A DNA stretch of 64,000 bases from Stenotrophomonas maltophilia (GTDB taxonomy: Bacteria; Pseudomonadota; Gammaproteobacteria; Xanthomonadales; Xanthomonadaceae). The stretch is taken from assembly GCA_002363385.1 (NCBI GenBank), contig DEVL01000003.1:709057-773056 (forward strand), given 5' to 3'. This document shows, one piece after another, positions 1-8,137 of the stretch; positions within the stretch are counted from its first letter, which is position 1; each line of letters starts with the position of its first letter. The notes under the pieces are model-generated. The model made no database searches and had not been told where the DNA came from. It saw only the letters and a list, made by a program, of their open reading frames with translations. A program made the position numbers and the translations under genes.

Positions 1-1
1 C

Positions 2-358
2 GGTGATGGCAAGCAGCTGACGCAGCTGCTCAACAGTGAGACCCCGGATCTGGCAGCGGCACGCACCCAGCTCGCTGCGTTCCAGGCGCTGTTGCAGCAG
101 GCGCAGGATGACAAGATCGGCAAGGGCGATGCGATGTGGGGGCACGTGGAGCGCGCAGCCGATGCGCTGGCCCGCGATGCCGGCCGCCGTATCGAGCGCG
201 TCGAGTCAAAGAAGCCGTATACCCGCAGCGAGCAGATGCTGATGGAGAGCGGTGGGCGGATCAGCAACCCGCAGGGCTCGGCCGAAGCCTTGCTGGTCAG
301 TTACAACGATCTGGTCGACATGAGCAACCGCCTGGCCCAGACCAGCGGCGCTCGCTGA
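2..358 (+). CDS. C-terminal fragment of an unidentified protein
   Basis: The window opens inside this gene. Frame 2 is open from the first complete codon to a TGA at 356-358, giving 118 residues. The visible part is rich in Ala, Gln and charged residues and looks mainly helical. It has no cysteine, membrane segment or catalytic motif that I recognise. I cannot assign a family from this tail, and the start lies upstream of the window. The next gene is convergent on the minus strand, about 40 bases away. Confidence 0.7.
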   Translation, partial: GDGKQLTQLLNSETPDLAAARTQLAAFQALLQQAQDDKIGKGDAMWGHVERAADALARDAGRRIERVESKKPYTRSEQMLMESGGRISNPQGSAEALLVSYNDLVDMSNRLAQTSGAR

Positions 359-400
359 GTGATCGCGTGGCGGGCTGCGAGGCGGCCCGCCACGCGTTGA

Positions 401-1282
401 TCAGACATTGAAGGCCGGTGGCAGTTTCTCGCCGCAGTGTCGGCAGTGCACGGCGTCCGGTTCGTGGCCCTCCAGCCCGCAGTGCGGGCAGCCGCGCGCA
501 TCCCGGCGTGCGGCATGCTCGGCATCGCGCATGGTGTTGGCCAGTTCAGCGGTGTAGATGCCGGTGGGTACCGCGATGATGCTGTAGCCGATCAGGATCA
601 GCACCGAGGTGACGAAGCGGCCCAGCACGGTCTGCGGCACGATGTCGCCGAAGCCCACCGTGGCCATGGTCACCACCGCCCAGTACATGCTGCTGGGGAT
701 GCTGGTGAACCCATGGTTGGGGCCTTCGATCACATACATCATGGTGCCGGCGATGATGGTGATGGTGATCACCGTGAACAGGAACAGCAGCACCTTTCGG
801 CGGCTGCGCCACAACGACTCCATCAGCACGCCGCTCTCTTCGATGTAGCGGGTCAGCTTGAGAATCCGGAACACCCGCAGGATGCGCAGCGCGCGCACCA
901 CCAGCAGGCTCTGCGCGCCGGGGATGAACAGCGACAGGTAGGTGGGCAGGATCGAGGCCAGATCGATGATGCCCCAGATGCTGAATGCGTAGCGCAGCGG
1001 GCGTTTGACCACCACCAGCCGCAGCAGGTACTCGGCGGTGAACAGCACCGTGAAAACCCATTCCAGCACGTAAAGCCCGTCGGCATAGGCCGCATGGAAG
1101 CGTTGCACGCTGTCGAACATGACCACCACAACGCTGGCGATGATCGCGTAGACCAGCAGCAGGTCGAAATTGCGCGAGGGCCGGGTGTCGTGGCGGTAGA
1201 TGATGTCGAACCACTGGCGGCGCCAGCCGGATTCGGTAGCGGGGTTGAGCTGGGGGGCGGTGAACGGTCGCATGGGGCGCAT
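401..1282 (-). CDS. Voltage-gated potassium channel with C-terminal zinc ribbon
   Basis: An inner-membrane six-helix ion channel of the Kv superfamily, about 293 residues. The K+ selectivity filter TVGFGD is at about residues 208-213. It is preceded by a voltage-sensor-like S4 helix with regularly spaced arginines (VVRALRILRVFRILK, about 128-142). After the last helix comes a cytoplasmic tail with two CxxC pairs (CPHC and CRHC, about 265-283), which looks like a small zinc ribbon. I chose the ATG at 1282 because GGTGGGG lies just upstream; a TTG at 1300 and an ATG at 1273 are alternatives. The 5' end faces argD head to head, with about 56 bases between start codons. K+ selectivity is inferred from the filter; physiological role unknown. 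Confidence 0.88.
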   Translation of the reverse strand: MRPMRPFTAPQLNPATESGWRRQWFDIIYRHDTRPSRNFDLLLVYAIIASVVVVMFDSVQRFHAAYADGLYVLEWVFTVLFTAEYLLRLVVVKRPLRYAFSIWGIIDLASILPTYLSLFIPGAQSLLVVRALRILRVFRILKLTRYIEESGVLMESLWRSRRKVLLFLFTVITITIIAGTMMYVIEGPNHGFTSIPSSMYWAVVTMATVGFGDIVPQTVLGRFVTSVLILIGYSIIAVPTGIYTAELANTMRDAEHAARRDARGCPHCGLEGHEPDAVHCRHCGEKLPPAFNV

Positions 1283-1338
1283 TGTGCCCCACCGGCTCAA
1301 AGCGCGAGAATGGGATCTTTCCTGAGCCGTTGACCGCC

Positions 1339-2568
1339 ATGACTGCCGCTGCCACCGATCCGCTGTTGTCCCTGTCGCATTACTACCTGCCGGTCTACAA
1401 ACCGCGCCAGGTGGTGCTCGAGCGCGGCCAGGGCGCGCGCGTCTGGGACAACCAGGGCCGTGAATTCATCGATCTGGCGGCCGGCATCGCCGTGTGCGGC
1501 CTGGGCCACAACGATCCGGACCTGACCGCGGCGCTGATCGAGCAGGCCGGAAAGCTGTGGCACACCAGCAACGTGTTCTACAGCGAACCGCCGCTGCGCC
1601 TGGCCGAAGAGCTGGTCACCGCCTCGCGTTTCGCCGAGCGCGTGTTCCTGTGCAACTCCGGTGCTGAAGCCAACGAAGTGGCGATCAAGCTGGTCCGCAA
1701 GTGGGCGTCCTCACTGGGCCGCCCGGCGCACCAGCGCGTGATCGTGACCTTCCGTGGCAGCTTCCACGGCCGTACCCTGGCTGCGGTCACTGCGACCGCC
1801 CAGCCGAAGTACCAGGAAGGCTACGAGCCGCTGCCCGGTGGCTTCCGCTATGTCGATTTCAACGACGAGGTACAGCTGGAGACCGCGATGGCCGCCGGCG
1901 ATGTCGCGGCGGTGATGCTCGAGCCGATCCAGGGCGAGGGCGGGGTGATGCCGGCCAAGCCGGGCTTCCTCAAGCGCGTGCGCGAGCTGTGCGATCAGCA
2001 CAACGCGCTGGTGGTGCTGGATGAAATCCAGGCCGGCATGGGCCGCACCGGCACCCTGTTCGCGCACTGGCAGGACAACATCACGCCGGACATCGTCACC
2101 CTGGCCAAGGCGCTGGGCGGCGGCTTCCCGATCGGCGCGATGCTGGCCGGCCCGAAGGTGGCCGAGGTGATGCAGTTCGGTGCGCACGGCACCACCTTCG
2201 GTGGCAACCCGCTTGCGGCGGCTGTGGCGCGCGTGGCGCTGCGCAAGCTGTCCTCGCCGGAGATCGCGCACAACGTCAGCCGCCAGTCGCAGGCGCTGCG
2301 CGATGGCCTGGGCAGGATCAATGACGAGTTCAAGGTGTTCAGCCAGGTCCGTGGCCGCGGCCTGATGCTGGGCGCGGTGCTGGACAAGGATTTTGCCGGC
2401 CAGGCCGGCGCCATCCTGGACCACGCCGCCGAGCATGGCCTGCTGACCCTGCAGGCTGGCCCGGACGTGCTGCGCTTCGTGCCGTCGCTGAACATCACCG
2501 ATGAAGAAATCGCCGAAGGCCTGAAGCGTCTTCGCGCGGCCGTGCAGTCGTTCATCGCGACGCGCTAG
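1339..2568 (+). CDS. argD: Acetylornithine/succinylornithine-type aminotransferase
   Basis: A PLP-dependent class III aminotransferase of 409 residues, the usual ArgD length. The family converts N-acetylglutamate semialdehyde to N-acetylornithine in arginine biosynthesis; relatives act on N-succinyl substrates. Visible landmarks are the NSGAEANE cofactor-binding segment, the DEIQAGMGRTG segment with the cofactor Asp, and the Schiff-base lysine in TLAKALGGGFPIG (about residue 257). I chose the ATG at 1339, which begins MTAAATDPLL; the frame stays open upstream to 1282. No other arg gene is adjacent, so a catabolic AstC-like role is not excluded. Confidence 0.88.
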   Translation: MTAAATDPLLSLSHYYLPVYKPRQVVLERGQGARVWDNQGREFIDLAAGIAVCGLGHNDPDLTAALIEQAGKLWHTSNVFYSEPPLRLAEELVTASRFAERVFLCNSGAEANEVAIKLVRKWASSLGRPAHQRVIVTFRGSFHGRTLAAVTATAQPKYQEGYEPLPGGFRYVDFNDEVQLETAMAAGDVAAVMLEPIQGEGGVMPAKPGFLKRVRELCDQHNALVVLDEIQAGMGRTGTLFAHWQDNITPDIVTLAKALGGGFPIGAMLAGPKVAEVMQFGAHGTTFGGNPLAAAVARVALRKLSSPEIAHNVSRQSQALRDGLGRINDEFKVFSQVRGRGLMLGAVLDKDFAGQAGAILDHAAEHGLLTLQAGPDVLRFVPSLNITDEEIAEGLKRLRAAVQSFIATR

Positions 2569-2577
2569 CCAATGGCG

Positions 2578-2604
2578 GTAGAGCCGACCGTTGGTCGGCT
2601 CTAC
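2578..2604. repeat. GTAG-type REP element
   Basis: A perfect 27-base palindrome with 12-base arms around a GTT centre. It begins GTAG and ends CTAC, as SMAG-type REPs of Stenotrophomonas do. It lies between convergent argD and the HAD gene and overlaps the HAD stop codon (TAG, 2603-2601 on the minus strand). It could also act as a bidirectional terminator or mRNA-end stabiliser. Confidence 0.8.
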
Positions 2605-3212
2605 GCCAGGGCGTACCGCTTCAACACCTTGCCGAACGCGCGGCTGTCCGTCGCGGTCTCGGCCTGCAGGCCGGCCTGCCGTGCCCCGCGCACGTTGACG
2701 AACAGGTCATCGATGAACAGCGTGCGCTCGGCGCGCGCGCCTAGCAGCGTCACCGCCTGCGTGAATATTGTCGGCTCCGGCTTGCGCCCGCCCAACGCAC
2801 CGCTGCACAGGATGCGGCCCCGCAGGGCATCGGCCAGGCTCGGCAGCAGCTGCGGAATCGTCTGCGCCATCAGCGCGCCGTTGTTGGTCAGGATGCCGAT
2901 CGGCAGTGTCTGCGCGATACGTGCCACGCGTTCGATGACGCCCGTTTGCGGTGCGCACGCTGCGATGCGTGCGGCCTGCCACTGCACGACGCTGATCGTG
3001 GTCTGCAGCGCATCGCCCAACTGCTGCAGGTAGATGTCGGTCGCCATGCCGCTGTCATAGGCGCGTTCCAGCCCACTGTCGAACAGCGCCGCCTGCACCT
3101 GCGCCGCAGGGCAGCCGACGCTCGCCGCCAGATGGCGCACACGCAGGTGCCGCGCATAACGCACCAGTACGCCATCGAAATCCAGCAACAGGCACTCGAT
3201 CACACGCGGCAT
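2601..3212 (-). CDS. HAD-superfamily phosphatase (class IA)
   Basis: A 203-residue haloacid-dehalogenase-like hydrolase. All four motifs are visible: nucleophile DFDGV at about residues 11-15, TNNGA around 118, a KPEP lysine near 151, and the acidic IDD near 169. An alpha-helical cap lies between motifs I and II. Family members dephosphorylate small metabolites such as sugar or nucleotide phosphates; the substrate cannot be told from sequence. The gene is convergent with argD. Its TAG stop comes from the terminal GTAG of the REP at 2578-2604, so the last residues may have changed when the repeat inserted. Confidence 0.85.
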   Translation of the reverse strand: MPRVIECLLLDFDGVLVRYARHLRVRHLAASVGCPAAQVQAALFDSGLERAYDSGMATDIYLQQLGDALQTTISVVQWQAARIAACAPQTGVIERVARIAQTLPIGILTNNGALMAQTIPQLLPSLADALRGRILCSGALGGRKPEPTIFTQAVTLLGARAERTLFIDDLFVNVRGARQAGLQAETATDSRAFGKVLKRYALA

Positions 3213-3325
3213 GGGGCCGTCTCGTCCAGATCCAGCGCTGACCGTAACCCAGCCAGTGCCTGCGCTGCGACATCGCGTCGCACGTCGCCTGCACGGGCGG
3301 TCACTAGAATCGCGTGGACTGCCTG

Positions 3326-3784
3326 ATGGAGATCGCCTTGAAACTGCTTGCCCCCGTGTTGCTCGCTGGCCTCATGCTGGCCCCGGCCGCCCATGCGCGC
3401 GTCTGCGCGATCGCCATCGACAGTACCGACCAGATGAGCTTCAGCCAGAAGGAACTCAAGGTCGCCGCCGATTGCACCCAGGTCAAATTGACCCTGCGCC
3501 ACACCGGCAAGCTCGCCGCGACCGCGATGGGCCACAACTGGGTACTGACCCGCACCGCCGATTACCAGCCGGTCGCGATGGCCGGCATGCGCACGACGCT
3601 GGCCGACAGCTACCTGCCCAAGGGCGATGCGCGCGTGTTGGCGCACACGCCGGTGATCGGCGGTGGCCAGAGCACCAGCGTCACCTTCTCCACCGCCAAG
3701 CTGACCAAGGGCGGTGACTACACCTTCTTCTGCTCCTTCCCCGGCCACTTCGCGATGATGAAGGGCCGCTTCGTGTTCGGTTGA
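3326..3784 (+). CDS. azu: Azurin (periplasmic blue copper protein)
   Basis: A type I copper electron carrier of the periplasm. A signal peptide (about residues 1-24, ending AHA) precedes a cupredoxin domain of about 128 residues. The copper ligands are His in GHNW (about residue 70), and Cys, His and Met in FFCSFPGHFAMMKG (about 136, 141 and 145), with azurin spacing. I chose the ATG at 3326, the simplest start for the signal peptide; an ATG at 3314 would add four residues. It is monocistronic, between a divergent HAD gene and convergent hemL. Its TGA stop lies within the TGATCA that flanks the downstream palindrome. The redox partner is not visible here. Confidence 0.93.
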   Translation: MEIALKLLAPVLLAGLMLAPAAHARVCAIAIDSTDQMSFSQKELKVAADCTQVKLTLRHTGKLAATAMGHNWVLTRTADYQPVAMAGMRTTLADSYLPKGDARVLAHTPVIGGGQSTSVTFSTAKLTKGGDYTFFCSFPGHFAMMKGRFVFG

Positions 3785-3836
3785 TCAACAGGGACGGAGG
3801 TAGTTATTAACTACCTCCGTCCCTGTTATTTGATCA
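3782..3836. terminator. Near-perfect palindrome / bidirectional terminator between azu and hemL
   Basis: Two 20-base arms (3787-3806 and 3808-3827) are exact reverse complements around a single T at 3807. TGATCA copies flank them at 3782-3787 and 3831-3836. The azu TGA lies in the left TGATCA and the hemL TGA in the right one, so the element fills the whole gap. Its size and symmetry fit a bidirectional terminator, but no T-run follows the stem. A 16-base half of the same arm recurs at 63981-63996. Confidence 0.75.
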
Positions 3837-5123
3837 GCCCTTGACGACCTTGAACGCTTCGCGGGCGGCGTCGAGCGTCGCCTCGATGATGCTGTCGTCG
3901 TGGGCGCTGGACAGGAAGCCGGCTTCGTACGCGGAGGGAGCCAGGAACACGCCGCGCTCCAGCATTGCGTGGAAGAAGGTGTTGAACGCGGTGATGTCGC
4001 ACGCGGTCGCCTGAGCGTACGTTTCCACCTTCTGGTCAGTGAAGAACAGGCCGAACATCGCGCCGACCTGGGTGGTGGTCACGGCCACGCCTGCATCCGC
4101 CGCCGCCGCTTCCAGCCCCGCGCACAGGCGCGCGGCCGACGCACTCAGGCGATCATGGAAGCCCGGTTCCTGCACCAGTTCCAGCATCGCCAGGCCGGCG
4201 GCCATCGCCACCGGATTGCCGCTCAGCGTGCCCGCCTGGTAGATCGGGCCCGCCGGGGAGATCTGCGACATCAGTTCGCGACGACCACCGTAGGCGCCCA
4301 CCGGCATGCCGCCGCCGATGATCTTGCCGAAGGTGGTCAGGTCCGGAGTGACGCCGTAATGCGCCTGCGCGCCGCCGAGCGCCACGCGGAAGCCGGTCAT
4401 CACTTCATCGAAGATCAGCACCGTCCCGTACTGCGTGCACAGCGCGCGCAGGTGCTGCAGGTAGCCTTCGCGCGGCGGAATACAGTTGGCGTTGCCGACC
4501 ACCGGCTCGATGATCAGCCCGGCGATGTGCTCGCCCTGTTCGGCGAACAGCGCGGTGGCCGCCTCGACATCGTTGTACGGCAGGGTCAGGGTGAGTTCGC
4601 TCAGGCCGGCCGGGACGCCGGGCGAGGTCGGCACGCCCAGGGTCAGCATGCCGCTGCCCGCCTTGACCAGGAACGAGTCGCCGTGGCCGTGGTAGCAGCC
4701 TTCGAACTTGACGATGCGGGTGCGGCCGGTGGCACCGCGTGCCAGCCGGATCGCCGACAGCGTGGCCTCGGTGCCGGAATTGACCATGCGCACCATCTCG
4801 CAGGACGGCACCAGCCGGGTCAGGGTCTCGGCCATGGTCACTTCGGCTTCGCACGGCGCACCGAACGACAGGCCATTGCCGATCGCCTGCTTGACCGCCT
4901 GGCGCACGGCGGTGTGATTGTGGCCGACGATCATCGGGCCCCAGGAGCCGACGTAATCGATGTAGCGGTTGTCGTCCACGTCATACAGGTAGGGGCCGTC
5001 GGCGCGCTTGACGAAGAACGGCTCCCCGCCGACCGACTTGAACGCGCGCACCGGCGAGTTGACGCCACCCGGCAGCAGCTTCTGGGCGCGGGTGAACAGG
5101 GCGTGGGACTGGTCGTGGTTCAT
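3834..5123 (-). CDS. hemL: Glutamate-1-semialdehyde 2,1-aminomutase
   Basis: A PLP enzyme of 429 residues that makes 5-aminolevulinate from glutamate-1-semialdehyde, the second C5-pathway step of tetrapyrrole synthesis. Visible are the N-terminal LLPGGVNSPVRAF, the cofactor-binding NSGTEATLSAIRLARG, and the Schiff-base lysine in TTFGKIIGGGMPVG. I chose the ATG at 5123, which begins MNHDQSHALF. It overlaps the TGA of upstream thiE by ATGA, suggesting coupled translation. Pairing of thiE and hemL recurs in gammaproteobacteria. Transcription probably ends in the palindrome at 3787-3827. Confidence 0.96.
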   Translation of the reverse strand: MNHDQSHALFTRAQKLLPGGVNSPVRAFKSVGGEPFFVKRADGPYLYDVDDNRYIDYVGSWGPMIVGHNHTAVRQAVKQAIGNGLSFGAPCEAEVTMAETLTRLVPSCEMVRMVNSGTEATLSAIRLARGATGRTRIVKFEGCYHGHGDSFLVKAGSGMLTLGVPTSPGVPAGLSELTLTLPYNDVEAATALFAEQGEHIAGLIIEPVVGNANCIPPREGYLQHLRALCTQYGTVLIFDEVMTGFRVALGGAQAHYGVTPDLTTFGKIIGGGMPVGAYGGRRELMSQISPAGPIYQAGTLSGNPVAMAAGLAMLELVQEPGFHDRLSASAARLCAGLEAAAADAGVAVTTTQVGAMFGLFFTDQKVETYAQATACDITAFNTFFHAMLERGVFLAPSAYEAGFLSSAHDDSIIEATLDAAREAFKVVKG

Positions 5124-5764
5124 GCGGGTTCCTGGAAGCAATCGAGGTAGGCGTGCAGCGTGGCGACCGGATCCGGTGCGGCGTACACGCTGCTGATGAC
5201 GGCGATCAGATCGGCGCCGGCAGCGATGAGCGGTGCCACATTGTCCGGCGTCAGCCCGCCGATCGCCACCCGCGGCAGCCCGAGTGCGGCGCTTTGCCGC
5301 AGCAGGTCGGGCGTGGCGCGGCGCGTGGTGGCCTTGCTGTTGCTGGCGAAGAAGGCGCCAAAGGCGAGGTAGCTGGCCCCGGCGGTGGCCGCCCGTTCGG
5401 CGCGCGCATGATCGTCGTAGCAGGAGATGCCGATGATGGCGGTCGGGCCAAGCAGGGCGCGTGCGGCAGCGATCCCTTCATCGTCCTCCCCCAGGTGCAC
5501 GCCAGCCGCACCGACTGCCTGGGCCAGCGCGGGGTCGTCATTGATGATCAGCGGGGTGGCGTAGCGGGCGCACAGCGCCTGCAGTGCCTCGGCCTGTGCG
5601 CGGCGCAGCGGGGCATCGGCGGTCTTGTTGCGGTACTGCAGCAGGGTGACGCCGGTGGCCAGCAGCGGCGCGGTACGCGCCAGCAGGCGGGCGGTATCGG
5701 GCTCGTCCGGGGTGATCAGGTAGACGCCGCGCGGCGGCGTGGGGGCTGAAGCGTGATTCATCAA
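5120..5764 (-). CDS. thiE: Thiamine-phosphate synthase
   Basis: A cytoplasmic TIM-barrel enzyme of 214 residues. It joins HMP pyrophosphate and the thiazole phosphate to make thiamine monophosphate. Visible motifs are LLQYRNKTAD (pyrophosphate binding), INDDPALA, GVHLGEDDEG, and the C-terminal AIGGLTPDN phosphate loop. The start is MM; either ATG (5764 or 5761) is possible. It is the first gene of a thiE-hemL pair joined by an ATGA overlap and is divergent from rubredoxin. I see no thiamine riboswitch in the roughly 70-base divergent gap. Confidence 0.93.
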   Translation of the reverse strand: MMNHASAPTPPRGVYLITPDEPDTARLLARTAPLLATGVTLLQYRNKTADAPLRRAQAEALQALCARYATPLIINDDPALAQAVGAAGVHLGEDDEGIAAARALLGPTAIIGISCYDDHARAERAATAGASYLAFGAFFASNSKATTRRATPDLLRQSAALGLPRVAIGGLTPDNVAPLIAAGADLIAVISSVYAAPDPVATLHAYLDCFQEPA

Positions 5765-5833
5765 TGGCTACCGGTAGTGCAACGGGAGTGGGACAATGCG
5801 GACTGTCAGCCCTTGTCCCACCGTGATTATCCG

Positions 5834-6025
5834 ATGACCGACGCTACCGCCACCACCTTCCGCACCTGGATGTGCGTTGTCTGCGGGTTCCTGTACAGGG
5901 AAGAGGATGGCCTGCCGGAAGAGGGCATCGCGCCGGGCACGCGCTGGGAAGACATTCCCGAGACGTGGACGTGCCCGGACTGCGGCGTGACCAAGGATGA
6001 TTTCGAGATGGTCGAAGTCGACTGA
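5834..6025 (+). CDS. rubA: Rubredoxin
   Basis: A 63-residue one-iron electron carrier. Two CxxCG iron-binding motifs (CVVCG and CPDCG) sit in the classical rubredoxin context, with GTRWEDIPETWTCPDCG between and around them. The ATG at 5834 begins MTDATATTFR. In gammaproteobacteria rubredoxins feed electrons to alkane hydroxylases or rubredoxin reductase; no such partner is in the window. The gene is divergent from thiE-hemL. Confidence 0.94.
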   Translation: MTDATATTFRTWMCVVCGFLYREEDGLPEEGIAPGTRWEDIPETWTCPDCGVTKDDFEMVEVD

Positions 6026-6055
6026 GGCACCGCCAGGCGCCGTGTCACGGCGCCG

Positions 6056-6901
6056 TCAGTGCAGGCGCGGCACCACGCCACCTAGGCCGACCAGCTTCTC
6101 ACGCACGAACTGCGCATCGCTGGCCTTGGCATTGCGCTTGAGATACAGCCCCAGATCGCTGCGCGCGCCGGCCTCGTAGTCCAGCTGCAGGTAGGCCATG
6201 CCGCGATCGCGCAGGGCATCGTCCTGCTCGGGGGCGAGTTTCAGCAGGCGATCGGCACTGCGCGCGGCGCGGTCCCATTCCCCCCGTTCGACGTACACGC
6301 CATGCAGGTTGCGCAGCATCCGCATCAGGATCGCGCGTGCCGGGGCCGGATCCAGGATCTGGGCCAGCACATCGTCGTCGGGGACTTCCCCGCCCAGGTG
6401 TGAGCGCGCGCGTTCGCGCAGTTCGTCCACGCCAAGCGGGCGGCCGCCGTTGAACGGGTCCATCACCAGCACGCCGTCATTGAGCGGCAGGCGCACCAGG
6501 AAATGCCCGGGGAAGGACACCCCGTCCAGCGGGATGCCGAGCCGGCGCGAGACTTCCATCTGCACCAGTGCCAGCGAGATCGGGTTGCCCAGGCGGCGTT
6601 CGAAGACCTGGTTCAGATAGCTGTTGCGCGGGTCGTAGTACTCGCCGTGGTCGCCGCTGTAGCCCAGCTCGTCGAACAGATGACGGTTGACCGCGGCAAT
6701 CTTCAGCGGCCACATGTCGATCGTGGCGATCTCGGTACGCAGGTGGTCGGCGTGGCTTTGCAGGACCGCCTCGTAGACGGCGGGGTCCAGATCCGGGTAT
6801 TCATCCCGGGCAATCAGCAACGCGGTCGGCAACAGCGGCAGCGCCTCGTCATCCAGCTCGGCCAGTGAGTCCCACGTCGGCAATGTGATCTGCCCCTGCA
6901 T
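6056..6901 (-). CDS. SirB1-family transglutaminase-like/TPR protein
   Basis: A 281-residue cytoplasmic protein of the SirB1 family. The N-terminal half is a transglutaminase-like fold containing RNSYLNQVFERRLGNPISL and the SFPGHFLVRL segment. The C-terminal third (about residues 200-265) looks like tetratricopeptide helices (ERGEWDRAARSADRLLKLAP). The transglutaminase catalytic Cys is not evident, which is usual for this family. No biochemical role is established; in several gammaproteobacteria it sits near hemA/prmC, but not here. A hairpin (6919-6951) separates it from the upstream DUF192 gene, so it probably has its own promoter. Confidence 0.85.
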   Translation of the reverse strand: MQGQITLPTWDSLAELDDEALPLLPTALLIARDEYPDLDPAVYEAVLQSHADHLRTEIATIDMWPLKIAAVNRHLFDELGYSGDHGEYYDPRNSYLNQVFERRLGNPISLALVQMEVSRRLGIPLDGVSFPGHFLVRLPLNDGVLVMDPFNGGRPLGVDELRERARSHLGGEVPDDDVLAQILDPAPARAILMRMLRNLHGVYVERGEWDRAARSADRLLKLAPEQDDALRDRGMAYLQLDYEAGARSDLGLYLKRNAKASDAQFVREKLVGLGGVVPRLH

Positions 6902-6918
6902 GGGACAAGACTGGCGAC

Positions 6919-6951
6919 AAACGCGCCGCGATTCAAGGGCGCGGCGCGTTT
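6919..6951 (-). terminator. Hairpin between the DUF192 gene and the SirB1 gene
   Basis: 12-base perfect arms (6919-6930 and 6940-6951) around a 9-base loop. On the minus strand the stem ends in three T residues. It lies just after the DUF192 stop codon, where an intrinsic terminator is expected. The short T-tract makes it a weak terminator call. Confidence 0.6.
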
Positions 6952-6963
6952 ATCAGGGCAGTT

Positions 6964-7416
6964 TTATTTGCCGTCGGCGATGCCGGGACCGAACGTCAGC
7001 TCGGTGCCGTCTTTGAGCGCCATCTTTTCGGCCTGCCCGGCATTGAGTTCCAGCACGTAGCGAGCCGGCTCGCTGCTGGGGTAGGGCGGGCAACGATCGC
7101 CGGCCGAACACGGCGGCACATCGCGCTGCTGGCTGACCAGGCGGCGCTGCGCGTCGAAGTACAGGATGTCCAGGGCGATCTTGGTGTTCTTCATCCAGTA
7201 CGCCTGCAGCTCTTCGCGTTCGTGGATGAACAGCATGCCGTGATCCTCGGGCATCTGGTCGCGGAACATCAGCCCGCGGGCGCGGGTGTCGTCGTTGGTG
7301 GCCAGCTCAACGTGGTAACGGTTGCCGTCCAGTTCCACCCAGTGACGGGCGTTGGTGCTGGCACAGCCGGCCAGGGTGAACAGCAGGAGCAGGGGCAGCA
7401 GGCGCAACAGGGACAT
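6964..7416 (-). CDS. DUF192 lipoprotein
   Basis: A 150-residue exported lipoprotein. The signal peptide ends in the lipobox LAGC at about residues 15-18. The rest is a DUF192 domain with the hallmark segments TRARGLMFRDQMPEDHGMLF, YWMKNTKIALDILYF and ARYVLELNAG. DUF192 proteins are widespread and have no firm biochemical function. It follows rpiA on the same strand, about 46 bases downstream, so co-transcription is possible. Confidence 0.88.
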   Translation of the reverse strand: MSLLRLLPLLLLFTLAGCASTNARHWVELDGNRYHVELATNDDTRARGLMFRDQMPEDHGMLFIHEREELQAYWMKNTKIALDILYFDAQRRLVSQQRDVPPCSAGDRCPPYPSSEPARYVLELNAGQAEKMALKDGTELTFGPGIADGK

Positions 7417-7462
7417 GGGCGTACCTCGTTGGGGCAGCCGGCGCGGGCGCCGGCCACGGGGA

Positions 7463-8110
7463 TCAGATCACGATCGGCGGCTCACCGCCGATGATCACCA
7501 CATCGGCCGGGCGGCGCGCAAACAGGCCGACGGCGACCACGCCCGGCAGCTGGTTGAGCTCGCGTTCCAGCTTCACCGGATCGGTGATCTCCAGGTGGTG
7601 GATGTCCAGGATCACGTTGCCGTTGTCGGTGACCACGCCCTCGCGCCACGCCGGCTGGCCGCCGGTCATGTCCATGATGCGGCGGGCGACCAGGCTGCGC
7701 GCCATCGGGATCACTTCCACCGGCAGCGGGAACCTGCCCAGCACCTTCACCTGCTTGCTCGGGTCGATGATGCACACGAAGCGCTCGCTGGCCTCGGCGA
7801 TGATCTTCTCGCGGGTCAGCGCGGCGCCGCCGCCCTTGATCAGGTTCTTGTTGCCGTCGCACTCGTCGGCCCCGTCCACATACAGCGACAGGTTGCCGGT
7901 GTGGTTGAGCTCGAGCACCTCGATGCCGTGCTGCTTCAGGCGCGCGGTGCTCTGGTCCGAACTGGACACGGCGCCCTTGATGCGGTGCTGGATCCTGGCC
8001 AGGGCGTCGATGAAGTAGGCCACGGTGGACCCGGTGCCGACCCCGACGATCATGCCGTCTTCGACGTATTCAATGGCTTTTTCAGCGGCCAGGCGCTTGG
8101 CTTCGGACAT
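7463..8110 (-). CDS. rpiA: Ribose-5-phosphate isomerase A
   Basis: A cytoplasmic enzyme of 215 residues that interconverts ribose-5-phosphate and ribulose-5-phosphate in the non-oxidative pentose phosphate pathway. Visible motifs are GVGTGSTVAYFI (phosphate loop), SSSDQST, the catalytic DGADECD, and KGGGAALTREK, which holds the conserved lysine. I chose the ATG at 8110 (MSEAKRLAAEK); an ATG at 8119 would add three residues. Transketolase, the next enzyme of the pathway, lies far away in this window at 49.5 kb. Confidence 0.95.
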   Translation of the reverse strand: MSEAKRLAAEKAIEYVEDGMIVGVGTGSTVAYFIDALARIQHRIKGAVSSSDQSTARLKQHGIEVLELNHTGNLSLYVDGADECDGNKNLIKGGGAALTREKIIAEASERFVCIIDPSKQVKVLGRFPLPVEVIPMARSLVARRIMDMTGGQPAWREGVVTDNGNVILDIHHLEITDPVKLERELNQLPGVVAVGLFARRPADVVIIGGEPPIVI

Positions 8111-8137
8111 GGCGGGCAACTCTTGGAGGAAAGGGGG

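Noticed and set aside
437..1333. A long plus-strand open frame opposite the potassium channel gene.
   Set aside because: High G+C shadow; its translation is Ala/Gly/His/Arg-rich with no domain, and the minus strand encodes a clear channel.
3900..5150. A 416-codon open frame antisense to hemL.
   Set aside because: The minus strand has every HemL motif; this frame is low-complexity shadow.
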